From CALZJC01 sp041574955 (GTDB taxonomy: Bacteria > Acidobacteriota > Thermoanaerobaculia > Multivoradales > JAHEKO01), in the NCBI GenBank assembly GCA_041574955.1, contig JBFGNS010000214.1:1-6023 (forward strand): 6,023 nucleotides of DNA. The letters are read 5' to 3'. A program made the translations under genes and the position numbers. The notes beneath the pieces are model-generated. The model had not been told where the DNA came from and did no database searches. It saw only the letters and a program-made list of their open reading frames with translations. Positions within the stretch are counted from its first letter, which is position 1, and the number at the start of each line of letters is the position of its first letter. Shown one piece after another: positions 1 through 5,294 of the stretch.

Positions 1-1233
1 GAAGAAGCCGCCGGTGGCGTAGGAGCCGCCGCGCGCCCGAATCAGGATGCGGTGGGCGCCGGGGCCGAGCCGCTCGGCGCCGTTGGTGCGCGGATGCGCG
101 GGGTTCCTCCCGAAGTCGTGCCAGGCGAGCCGGTCGCGTAGCTCGAAGTAGCCCGAGAACGCGCCGTCGGTCCAGAACGCCAGGTTGTCGAGCGAGCTGA
201 GCTCGAGCAAGAGCTCGCGCCCCTCGGGCACGGTGATCTCGGTGCGGAAGTAGGCCACCGTCCGGCTGCCCAGGTTCTCGGTCACCCGCGCGGTCAGCAC
301 GGCGCCGCGCGGATCGGCGCGCCATGGGCGCCACACGACCCGCCGGCCGTCGTCGTCGACGCCGGCGGCGGCCGCGCCGAAGCCGCCCGCCGCCTCGAGT
401 GCCGGTGCCGTGCGGGTGAGTGGTCCCAGCACCTGCCAGTCGAGGATCGCGTCGGCGGTGTCGTAGACGATCCCCAGCGGCCGCCGCGGGCCGCGGTAGG
501 ACAGCCCCGTGATGGCGGTGACCCGCAGGTTGTCGAGCCAGACCGGGCCGCCCACCACCCGCGGCTTGAAGCCGGCGCGGCCGACCGCGCCCTCGTAGAG
601 GTCGAAGGTCACCTTGGGCGTCTCGAGATCGCCGACATAGAGGTGACAGACCGTCCCCGCCACCTCGGCGGCGAACCGCTGCCACCGGCCGATCGCGATG
701 GCGTCTTCGCCGGTGAGGTCGGTCCTGTACTCCTCGTACAGCATGCGCGCCGGATTCCAGTCGCGGCGCGGGTTGACCCGGATATAGCTGCCGTTGCCCT
801 TGACGTAGATCGAGCCGAGGTCCACCCGCCGGCCGTCGTCGACGTAGTGGTAGATCAGGCCGAGGTAGTTGTGGTCGTCGGTGGGGAAGAGCATCTCGCC
901 CTCGACGCGGTAGGCCGGCCAGGACTCGGAGCCGCGGATCAGAGCGTGCAGGCGCGCTCCGGCCGGCGCCAGCTCGAGCACCGAGCCGTGTGCCGGGTCG
1001 CCCGAGTCGACGATGCGGACGGCCTCGGGATCGCCTACCTCCCAGCCGGCCAGCCCGTCCTCGAAGCTGTCCGAAAACAGCTCGCCGGCGGCGCCCGGTG
1101 CCGGCAGCGAGAGCAGCAGCGCCAGCCCTACCGCGGCCCGCAGAGACCCACCGCGGCCGGCCGGCCCGAAGGGCGGCGGCGGCGGACCGGCAGCGGCCCA
1201 TGCGCCAACTTCTATTCCTCTGTTTGACCGCAT
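1..1233 (-). CDS. Secreted two-domain beta-sandwich protein (LamG/DUF1080-like plus galactose-binding-like), 3' end missing
   Basis: The reading frame is open for 411 codons and leaves the window at base 1, so the C-terminus is missing. The ATG is preceded on the minus strand by AAGGG (1239-1243) five bases upstream. The N-region is long (about 32 residues, with a run of five prolines at 17-21), followed by a hydrophobic segment at about 33-43 and a likely signal-peptidase site near GAAG (47-50). Residues 51-240 look like a LamG/DUF1080-type sandwich: FSDSFEDGLAGWEV opens it and WLDNLRVTAI (232-241) closes it, the usual last strand of such folds. Residues 264-411 begin with LDWQVLGPL and contain YFRTEITVP and SSLDNLAFWTDGAF, resembling galactose-binding-like domains that follow a 'DW-x-(L/V)-GP' entry. 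No catalytic residues are apparent, so carbohydrate or surface binding is an inference. There is no obvious link to the lasso genes. The gene's reality is well supported; its function is not. Confidence 0.8.
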   Translation of the reverse strand, partial: MRSNRGIEVGAWAAAGPPPPPFGPAGRGGSLRAAVGLALLLSLPAPGAAGELFSDSFEDGLAGWEVGDPEAVRIVDSGDPAHGSVLELAPAGARLHALIRGSESWPAYRVEGEMLFPTDDHNYLGLIYHYVDDGRRVDLGSIYVKGNGSYIRVNPRRDWNPARMLYEEYRTDLTGEDAIAIGRWQRFAAEVAGTVCHLYVGDLETPKVTFDLYEGAVGRAGFKPRVVGGPVWLDNLRVTAITGLSYRGPRRPLGIVYDTADAILDWQVLGPLTRTAPALEAAGGFGAAAAGVDDDGRRVVWRPWRADPRGAVLTARVTENLGSRTVAYFRTEITVPEGRELLLELSSLDNLAFWTDGAFSGYFELRDRLAWHDFGRNPAHPRTNGAERLGPGAHRILIRARGGSYATGGFF

Positions 1234-1252
1234 CAGATCCCTTCTGTACACT
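1224..1252 (+). promoter_or_regulatory. Putative sigma70-type promoter for the FecR-like gene
   Basis: TTGACC (1224-1229, five of six to the -35 consensus) is separated by exactly 17 bases from TACACT (1247-1252, four of six to the -10 consensus). The start codon of the plus-strand gene lies 32 bases downstream. The -35 box lies inside the first codons of the divergent minus-strand gene. The gap is clearly less GC-rich than its surroundings. CTTCT recurs at 1241, 1251 and 1265. No equally good promoter is visible for the opposite strand. Confidence 0.45.
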
Positions 1253-1284
1253 TCTAACACGAGTCTTCTCGAGAGGAGGTTCCG

Positions 1285-2025
1285 ATGCACAAGGAACCAC
1301 GAGCTGTCCCGTCGCTGATCGCCGTCACCGTTCTCCTGCTAGCCCTGCCGGCCGGTGCCCTGGCCGGCGGCATCGTCGGCCAGCTGCAGTCCGAGGGCGC
1401 GGCGCTCAACGGCGACCGGGTGCCTTCGGGCACGGCCGTTCCGGTGGGTTACCGGCTCGAGGCCCAGCACGGCCCGGCCGTGGTACACCTCAACGCCGGC
1501 CAGGTGGTCCACCTGGCCCAGGGGTCGCGGATCCGGTTCACCGAAAGCGGCCCAGGGGAGGTGGCGTTCGCGGTCGAGTCCGGTGCCGCCTACGTCATGG
1601 ACGACGGCGGCGAGGTGGTGGGAGTGGGGCCGGGTGGCGAAGCCACGCTGTTCGCCCAGAACGAGCCGCCCATCGGCGAGGGACGTGAGGTCGAGCCCGA
1701 GGAAGGGGCCGAGCTGTGCCACCTGCGCGACCCGACGCCGGAGCGCGTCCAGCTGTGCACCGAGGACGACCCCGACGACCGCAGCTGCCGCTGGCAGCGG
1801 ATCGACGTCGAGGCCTCGGAGCTCGCCGGGCACCTGGCGCACGGCGACGTCTATCGCGACAAGAGCCTCCGCACCGAGGAGATGAGCGACGAGATCGAGT
1901 GCCGTCGAAGCCTGTTTCTGCTGCTTCCAGTGGAGACCGCGGTGGTCGGCGTCGGCAACGCGGTGGTCCTGGGCGAGCTGCTCCAAGACGACGGTCCGCC
2001 GGCCAGCCCGGTCCGGCCGCGTTAG
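1285..2025 (+). CDS. Secreted FecR-domain protein with a Cys/His motif and C-terminal hydrophobic segment
   Basis: Encodes 246 aa. A strong Shine-Dalgarno GAGGAGGT (1273-1280) four bases before the ATG fixes the start. Residues 1-27 are a signal peptide (hydrophobic LIAVTVLLLALPAGALA, cleavage near ALA/GG). Residues about 30-124 fit a FecR-like beta domain: ALNGDRVPSGTAVPVGYRLE, then AVVHLNAGQVVHLAQGSRIRF, the pattern of a short repeated strand module exposed in the periplasm or envelope. Residues 145-188 carry CH...C...C ending in HLAHGD (183-188). This resembles the 'CHxPPGN...HLxHGD' motif seen in many uncharacterised secreted proteins, but with the PPGN part replaced. Cysteines are at 145, 158, 168 and 206. 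Residues 208-232 are hydrophobic, followed by a tail rich in Pro, Asp and Arg. FecR in the classical sense is an anti-sigma regulator; no sigma factor gene is adjacent, so that role is not supported here. It lies 66 bp upstream of the PqqD-like gene on the same strand and may be co-transcribed with it. Confidence 0.85.
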   Translation: MHKEPRAVPSLIAVTVLLLALPAGALAGGIVGQLQSEGAALNGDRVPSGTAVPVGYRLEAQHGPAVVHLNAGQVVHLAQGSRIRFTESGPGEVAFAVESGAAYVMDDGGEVVGVGPGGEATLFAQNEPPIGEGREVEPEEGAELCHLRDPTPERVQLCTEDDPDDRSCRWQRIDVEASELAGHLAHGDVYRDKSLRTEEMSDEIECRRSLFLLLPVETAVVGVGNAVVLGELLQDDGPPASPVRPR

Positions 2026-2066
2026 GCTCGTCGGCAACCCGCCGTCCGCGGCGCGCGTCATGGCGG

Positions 2067-2076
2067 GCACCGGTGC
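2067..2076. promoter_or_regulatory. 10-bp perfect palindrome upstream of the PqqD-like gene
   Basis: GCACCGGTGC is a perfect inverted repeat 15 bases before the start codon of the PqqD-like gene, in the 66-bp gap after the FecR-like gene. It could be a small operator or could mask the translation start region. A 10-bp palindrome is not rare in such GC-rich DNA, so support is weak. No other promoter, terminator or U-run is visible in the gap. Confidence 0.15.
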
Positions 2077-2091
2077 GCCCCGATCTCCGGC

Positions 2092-2397
2092 ATGAACGCT
2101 CAGACACCCTCCCTGACGCACACCCCGGGGCTCACGGTGCGCGTGCCCGCTCACGTCATGCTCCAGGAGCTCGATGGCGAGACCGTGTTGCTCAACCTCG
2201 ACAGCGAGCTGTACCTGGGCCTCAACGAGTCGGGCACCCGGATCTTCAAGAGCCTCGATGAAGCGGACACCATCGAAGCCGCCTACCGCGATCTGCTGGA
2301 TCGGTACGACGTCGAGCCCGAGCGCCTGCGCCAGGAGCTGGACCGGATGCTCGCCGAACTGTTCGAGCACGGACTGCTGGAAGTCGCTGCCGACTAG
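2092..2397 (+). CDS. PqqD-like RiPP recognition element protein (lasso peptide B1 type)
   Basis: Encodes 101 aa, the usual size of a stand-alone PqqD/B1 protein. These small winged-helix proteins bind the leader of a RiPP precursor and deliver it to the leader protease (B2) and other enzymes in the cytoplasm. Family features visible: VPAHVMLQELDGETVLLNL (18-36) forming the beta hairpin, then LDSELYLGLNESGTRIFKSL (36-55), the classic 'YxLNxxGxxIW' type signature, and a C-terminal helical region (61-95) with RLRQELDRMLAELFEHGLLE. The start is the first ATG in this frame after the preceding gene. No Shine-Dalgarno is evident (GATCTCCGGC precedes it). It sits on the strand opposite the precursors, cyclase and kinase, 72 bp before the nucleotidyltransferase gene. 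PQQ biosynthesis is unlikely because no pqq genes are nearby, whereas lasso-type genes are. Confidence 0.88.
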   Translation: MNAQTPSLTHTPGLTVRVPAHVMLQELDGETVLLNLDSELYLGLNESGTRIFKSLDEADTIEAAYRDLLDRYDVEPERLRQELDRMLAELFEHGLLEVAAD

Positions 2398-2469
2398 CCG
2401 CCTCCGCCTCACCCGTCAGCCTCCTGCCGAGGACAACCGGCGAAGACCGCTGGCCGCCCGGGGCCGGCC

Positions 2470-3687
2470 GTGAGCCGCGCGCCGATCCGCTTCGATCCGC
2501 CGCCGGTCCGAATCGGACCCGAGGCGTGGTGGGCTCTGCTGCGCGCCTTCGGGCCCACCGAAGCTCCATTCGATCAAGCGCTAGAGCCCGGCAGGGTGGT
2601 GAGCGTGGCCCGCCAGCTCGAGGTCTCGGCCCGCATTGCCGCACGGCTCGGCCGCCAGCGGCTCGGCCGGGAGGTCTCGCCGCAGGCCGCCGAGCAGCTG
2701 GTCGAGGACCGGCGACACAACGCACTGACCACGCTCACCCGGCTGGCCGCCGCACGGGCGCTCGCCAAGCGCGCCGCGCCGCGCGGCGTGCAGCTCGTGC
2801 CGCTCAAGTTCCTCGCCCTCCATCACCGGGGCGTGCTCCTGCCCGGCAGCCGACACGCCTCGGACATCGACCTGCTGGCGGCCGAAGGTGATCTCGAGTC
2901 CCTCGCCGGGATGGCCGCGGAGCTCGGCTTCCGCGGCCGCGACCTGCCGGCGCTGGACCACCACCTGCCGACCCTCGACCATCCCTCGCTCGGCCTGCTC
3001 GAGATCCACCGCCTGCTGCCCGGAATCACGGCAGCCGGCCGCGCTCCGGCGACGCTCGATGACCTCGCTTCGGCGGGCCTGCTCGAGCGCACAGCGCAGC
3101 TGCCGGGCAACTGCCTGCTGCCGTCGCGCGAGCTGCTGGCCGCACACGCCGTGGCCCACGGCATGCACCAGCACGGCGCCAACCCGGCAGCCTATGCGCC
3201 GGCCAAGATGCTCGGCGACCTGATCGATCTCGGCGCCGCGGACGGCGAGCAGGGCGCACAGCTCGTCCGTCGGGCCGCTGCCCTGCTGGCCGGCGATGTG
3301 TCGGGTGTCGAAGCACAGGCGGCGTTCGAGCTGGCGGGCCTGCTCGGCCGCGGCGCCGCGGCCGAGGAGTGGAACAGCTCGCTGGCATCGATAGCACTGC
3401 TGCGCCACTGGCTCGCCGCACTGGTGGACCCCGGCTACCGCGAGCGGCTCGCTTGGCACGATCTGCGGCAGGGGCTGCGGCGCAAACGTCCGATCGGGCG
3501 CCTGGCGCTGGTGCGTAGCACGCTGTTCCCCAGCCGTGAGCAGCTGGCAAAGATCCACGGCCTGCCGGCCGCATCCGGCCGGCTGGGGTGGCTTCGGCTG
3601 GCCCGACCGTTCCAGCTCATCGGGCGCGCACTGCGGCTCGTCCGCCGTCGCCCGAAGCCGGTGCGCGGGCCAGAGAGGGAGCTGTAG
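2470..3687 (+). CDS. Nucleotidyltransferase family protein (PF14907 type), likely lasso peptide tailoring
   Basis: Encodes 405 aa from a GTG, the first start codon in the frame after the PqqD-like stop; no clear Shine-Dalgarno. The active-site block of the nucleotidyltransferase superfamily is clear: VPLKFLALHHRGVLLPGS (110-127) then RHASDIDLL (128-136), giving the metal-binding pair D132 and D134, with EIH (178-180) as the probable third acidic position. LLAAHAVAHGMHQHG (222-236) and KMLGDLIDLGA (246-256) match the helical half of the family. The C-terminus is basic (RALRLVRRRPKPVR). Members of this family recur in lasso clusters that also encode an HPr-kinase-like protein; a role in adding a nucleotidyl or phosphate group to the peptide is inference. 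Translational coupling to the upstream PqqD-like gene is possible. The frame ends 18 bp before the stop codon of the convergent precursor gene. Confidence 0.82.
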   Translation: MSRAPIRFDPPPVRIGPEAWWALLRAFGPTEAPFDQALEPGRVVSVARQLEVSARIAARLGRQRLGREVSPQAAEQLVEDRRHNALTTLTRLAAARALAKRAAPRGVQLVPLKFLALHHRGVLLPGSRHASDIDLLAAEGDLESLAGMAAELGFRGRDLPALDHHLPTLDHPSLGLLEIHRLLPGITAAGRAPATLDDLASAGLLERTAQLPGNCLLPSRELLAAHAVAHGMHQHGANPAAYAPAKMLGDLIDLGAADGEQGAQLVRRAAALLAGDVSGVEAQAAFELAGLLGRGAAAEEWNSSLASIALLRHWLAALVDPGYRERLAWHDLRQGLRRKRPIGRLALVRSTLFPSREQLAKIHGLPAASGRLGWLRLARPFQLIGRALRLVRRRPKPVRGPEREL

Positions 3688-3694
3688 GGAACCG

Positions 3695-3706
3695 GCCCGA
3701 GCGGGC
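3695..3706. terminator. Weak hairpin in the convergent gap
   Basis: GCCCGAGCGGGC forms a short GC stem (four base pairs with a GAGC loop) in the 18-bp gap between the nucleotidyltransferase stop and the stop of the convergent precursor gene. On the plus strand a T-rich stretch (GGTCTTCTTTTCC) follows about eight bases later, which is further than in a standard intrinsic terminator. That stretch also encodes the KK end of the precursor on the other strand. It may serve both strands, but the evidence is slight. Confidence 0.2.
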
Positions 3707-3876
3707 TAGGCGGTCTTCTTTTCCCCGCCCCCGGGGCTGTCCATCTTGCCGGGCTCGTTCGTGCTGCCGCTGGGAGACCCGGCGGCCCGCGTCAACTCGG
3801 CCACCCTGCCGTAGATCCGCAGCTCCGGACTCTCGAGCTTTCTTCCGACGTCTTCGCGCGGGTCTCTATCGGCCAT
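3706..3876 (-). CDS. Lasso-type RiPP precursor peptide, copy 1 (56 aa)
   Basis: The start is placed at the ATG at 3876, seven bases after a GGGGGGAA tract (3884-3891) that can pair with the anti-Shine-Dalgarno. An in-frame ATG at 3897 would add seven residues but has no ribosome site. The leader carries the lasso B1-binding motif with exact spacing: P17, L19, G23, T29 (SPELRIYGRVAELT), with Leu14 where Tyr/Phe is usual. The core region after T29 is RAAGSPSGSTNEP followed by a Gly-rich tail ending EKKTA. It has no aromatic residue, and its acidic residues are E41, D46 and E52. It aligns without gaps to copy 2 (residue n with n-3), sharing GSTNEP, DS and the leader positions. It lies downstream of the kinase with its own putative promoter. 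Core boundary and ring are uncertain: with T29 at -2 the first acidic residue is core position 11. Another RiPP class is possible but the neighbours favour lasso. Confidence 0.82.
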   Translation of the reverse strand: MADRDPREDVGRKLESPELRIYGRVAELTRAAGSPSGSTNEPGKMDSPGGGEKKTA

Positions 3877-3916
3877 CGGTTGGTTCCCCCCGGGCATTGA
3901 GCGCTCGCCGCCGCCG

Positions 3917-3928
3917 GCAGCTAGCTGC
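3917..3928. promoter_or_regulatory. 12-bp perfect palindrome upstream of precursor 1
   Basis: GCAGCTAGCTGC is a perfect inverted repeat between the kinase stop and the start of precursor 1, about 40 bases upstream of the chosen start codon. It would lie in the 5' untranslated region of a transcript from the candidate promoter at 3960-3988. It may be an operator or may be chance. The rest of the 100-bp gap shows nothing else clear. Confidence 0.25.
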
Positions 3929-3959
3929 TTGAAATCCGACTCTGCACCCTGCGGCTATC

Positions 3960-3988
3960 AGTCTACCACCGCGGGTGTCAGAGCCCAA
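3960..3988 (-). promoter_or_regulatory. Candidate promoter for precursor 1
   Basis: On the minus strand TTGGGC (3983-3988) is followed after 17 bases by TAGACT (3960-3965), a -35/-10-like pair with three and four consensus matches. It overlaps the last codons of the kinase gene and would start transcription about 75 bases upstream of the precursor 1 start codon. A private promoter for a precursor would be logical, because peptide substrate is needed in excess over enzyme. The sequence match is modest. Confidence 0.3.
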
Positions 3989-5021
3989 AGGAGTCGGCCA
4001 CGCCACCCCCTGAACGCACCTGCCGCGCAAGATCGCCCTCGATCAGATCGCACAGCTCGGCGAGCCCGTCGAGCTCGCCGCCGGGAACCACGACTCCCAC
4101 CGGAACGCGCCGCACCAGCCTTCCGAGCAGATCGAACTCCGCGCCACGCTGCTGCCGGTCCAGCAGATAGTTGACGTAGGTGTTGGCCACCAGCGCCATC
4201 AGCAGCTGGCTGCGCCGCTCCTCGCGCAGGCGCGGCGGCGCCGACTCACGCGGCGCCAGCAGGTAGAGCGCGCCGAGCGGCACCGGTCTGGCGGAGAAGT
4301 CGTAGCTGCCGGCCGACAGGTCGAGAAACCTCTTGTCCCAGTGCGGATCGTTGGGCGCGATGCGCGGCAGGGCCTCGCGCGATCCAAACAACGCCTCGAC
4401 CGACGGTGACCACAGGCGTAGCCAGGGATAGGCCGGATACACGGTGTAACCGTCGCCGTTGTCCTCGAGCGCTACGACGTCATCGCTGATCACACTCCGG
4501 CCGCGACGGGCGAAAGCCGCCGCGGTGGTCGACTTGCCGGCCCCGGCCGGACCCACGATCGCCACCGCGCGGCCGGCGATCTCCACCGCGCTCGCGTGCA
4601 GGCAAACGACACCTCGCAGGCGCAGCACGAAGCCGAGCACCGGCCCGACAATGTACGGGCCTACGTCGTCGATCGACAGCGCGCGCGGCCAGCGACCGGC
4701 CACGCGGTCGCCGGCCCGACCGACCAGAAACTCCGCGCCGTCGTCGTAGCAGAACCGGTAGGCGGCACCGCTCCGCGCTCGCCAGACCCTGAGTTGCGGG
4801 TTCCCCTCGCGGTTGAGGTAGGGGCTCTCGTGGATCAGCTCCTCGTCGCGCTGCCGTTCCGGCCACGGCTCGACCCGCGTTTCGATCCGCACGTCGACCC
4901 GTCGGGCCGCCGAGGTCTGACGCAGCCCGGGGATGCCGCGATCCGCTTGAACCGCCAGACCGAAGACCGAGTAGCGACGACTCGCCTCCGTCTGGGCCGC
5001 GCTGCTGCTGGGGCTCGCCAC
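3978..5021 (-). CDS. HPr kinase/phosphorylase-like peptide kinase of a lasso cluster
   Basis: Encodes 347 aa from a GTG; no better start exists before the conserved N-terminal segment YSVFGLAVQAD (17-27). The kinase fold is clear: LHASAVEIAGRAVAIVG (141-157) leads into the Walker A loop GPAGAGKSTT (157-166). ISDDVVAL (178-185) holds the paired Asp expected for HPrK-type catalysis and metal binding, and YPWLRLW (198-204) and KRFLDL (230-235) are further family signatures. True HPrK/P is about 310 aa with a different N-terminal domain, and no PTS gene is nearby. In kinase-containing lasso clusters (paeninodin type) homologues phosphorylate the C-terminal hydroxyl residue of the precursor. Here the flanking precursors end in Thr and Thr-Ala, so this role is plausible but unproven. 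It sits between the two precursors, 69 bp after the stop of copy 2. No Shine-Dalgarno is visible; a strong hairpin ends 14 bases before the start. Confidence 0.88.
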   Translation of the reverse strand: MASPSSSAAQTEASRRYSVFGLAVQADRGIPGLRQTSAARRVDVRIETRVEPWPERQRDEELIHESPYLNREGNPQLRVWRARSGAAYRFCYDDGAEFLVGRAGDRVAGRWPRALSIDDVGPYIVGPVLGFVLRLRGVVCLHASAVEIAGRAVAIVGPAGAGKSTTAAAFARRGRSVISDDVVALEDNGDGYTVYPAYPWLRLWSPSVEALFGSREALPRIAPNDPHWDKRFLDLSAGSYDFSARPVPLGALYLLAPRESAPPRLREERRSQLLMALVANTYVNYLLDRQQRGAEFDLLGRLVRRVPVGVVVPGGELDGLAELCDLIEGDLARQVRSGGGVADSFGL

Positions 5022-5035
5022 TCGAATGGATGCAC

Positions 5036-5062
5036 GGATCGCCGGCGTGTGCCGGCCGATCC
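5036..5062 (-). promoter_or_regulatory. Strong stem-loop between precursor 2 and the kinase
   Basis: The arms GATCC/GGATC (outer five pairs) and GCCGGC/GCCGGC (inner six pairs), with one bulged base at 5057 and a four-base loop at 5047-5050, give an eleven-pair stem. It begins 28 bases after the precursor 2 stop and ends 14 bases before the kinase GTG. No U-run follows, so it does not look like a full intrinsic terminator. An mRNA-stabilising or attenuating hairpin that raises precursor over enzyme expression fits the position. Confidence 0.5.
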
Positions 5063-5090
5063 TCGGGCTCTGGAGCCTACCGCAGCCGAG

Positions 5091-5252
5091 CTAGGTCTTC
5101 TTTCTCCCCTGCAGCGTGCCGCTATCGTTGCCTACGGGCTCGTTGGTGGACCCCAGGCTGCTGACCGAAGTCCCCGTCGCGCCGCTCACCGTACCAAAGA
5201 CCCTCAGCGCGGGGATGGTGAAGACCTTCTTGGTTCTTTCTTCATGCTTCAT
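5091..5252 (-). CDS. Lasso-type RiPP precursor peptide, copy 2 (53 aa)
   Basis: Start at ATG 5252, with GGCGGA four bases upstream as a weak ribosome site and an in-frame TGA five codons upstream, so no longer form is possible. The leader matches the B1-recognition motif exactly: F11, P14, L16, G20, T26 (FTIPALRVFGTVSGAT). The downstream part reads GTSVSSLGSTNEP, then a hydrophilic tail ending GRKKT. The core has no aromatic residue, and its only acidic residues are E38 and D43. By hand count 17 of 53 columns are identical to copy 1 in an ungapped alignment, concentrated in the leader motif and GSTNEP. The gene is about 60% G+C against about 68% for copy 1. It lies 42 bp after the cyclase stop, probably in the same operon, and before the kinase. 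The core start is uncertain: T26 at -2 would put E38 at core position 11, while a second Thr (T28) at -2 would make V30-E38 a nine-residue ring. Confidence 0.85.
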   Translation of the reverse strand: MKHEERTKKVFTIPALRVFGTVSGATGTSVSSLGSTNEPVGNDSGTLQGRKKT

Positions 5253-5285
5253 GATGTCCGCCGATCACCCAGTGAGCCCAATGAA

Positions 5286-5291
5286 CTTATA
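5286..5291 (-). promoter_or_regulatory. Isolated -10-like element before precursor 2
   Basis: TATAAG on the minus strand matches five of six bases of the -10 consensus and lies 33 bases before the precursor 2 start codon, in a markedly AT-rich patch at the end of the cyclase gene. No -35 box is seen at 16-18 bases. It could give extra precursor transcript independent of the cyclase, but the evidence is one hexamer only. Confidence 0.2.
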
Positions 5292-5294
5292 TGC

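Noticed and set aside
643..1688. Plus-strand open frames opposite the secreted protein
   Set aside because: Low-complexity Arg/Pro/Ala-rich translations without any domain. The minus frame encodes coherent beta-sandwich sequence with a signal peptide.
1339..2412. Long minus-strand open frame opposite the FecR-like and PqqD-like genes
   Set aside because: It lacks family features. It covers two well-supported plus-strand genes and is typical of antisense open frames in GC-rich DNA.
2430..2469. GC-rich inverted repeats just before the nucleotidyltransferase start
   Set aside because: Short GGCC/CCGG pairings are expected by chance in this composition, and none forms a clearly better stem than the background.
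2395..2470. PqqD-like and nucleotidyltransferase genes are in the same frame with only one TAG between them, suggesting a broken fusion
   Set aside because: A stop-free stretch of 24 codons is common at this GC, both proteins have normal lengths alone, and the linker shows no domain sequence.
2581..3558. Minus-strand open frame inside the nucleotidyltransferase gene
   Set aside because: The plus frame contains the intact DxD nucleotidyltransferase block; the minus translation resembles nothing.
3877..3897. Upstream ATG at 3897 as start of precursor 1
   Set aside because: No ribosome site precedes it, while the ATG at 3876 has a G-rich Shine-Dalgarno at good spacing.
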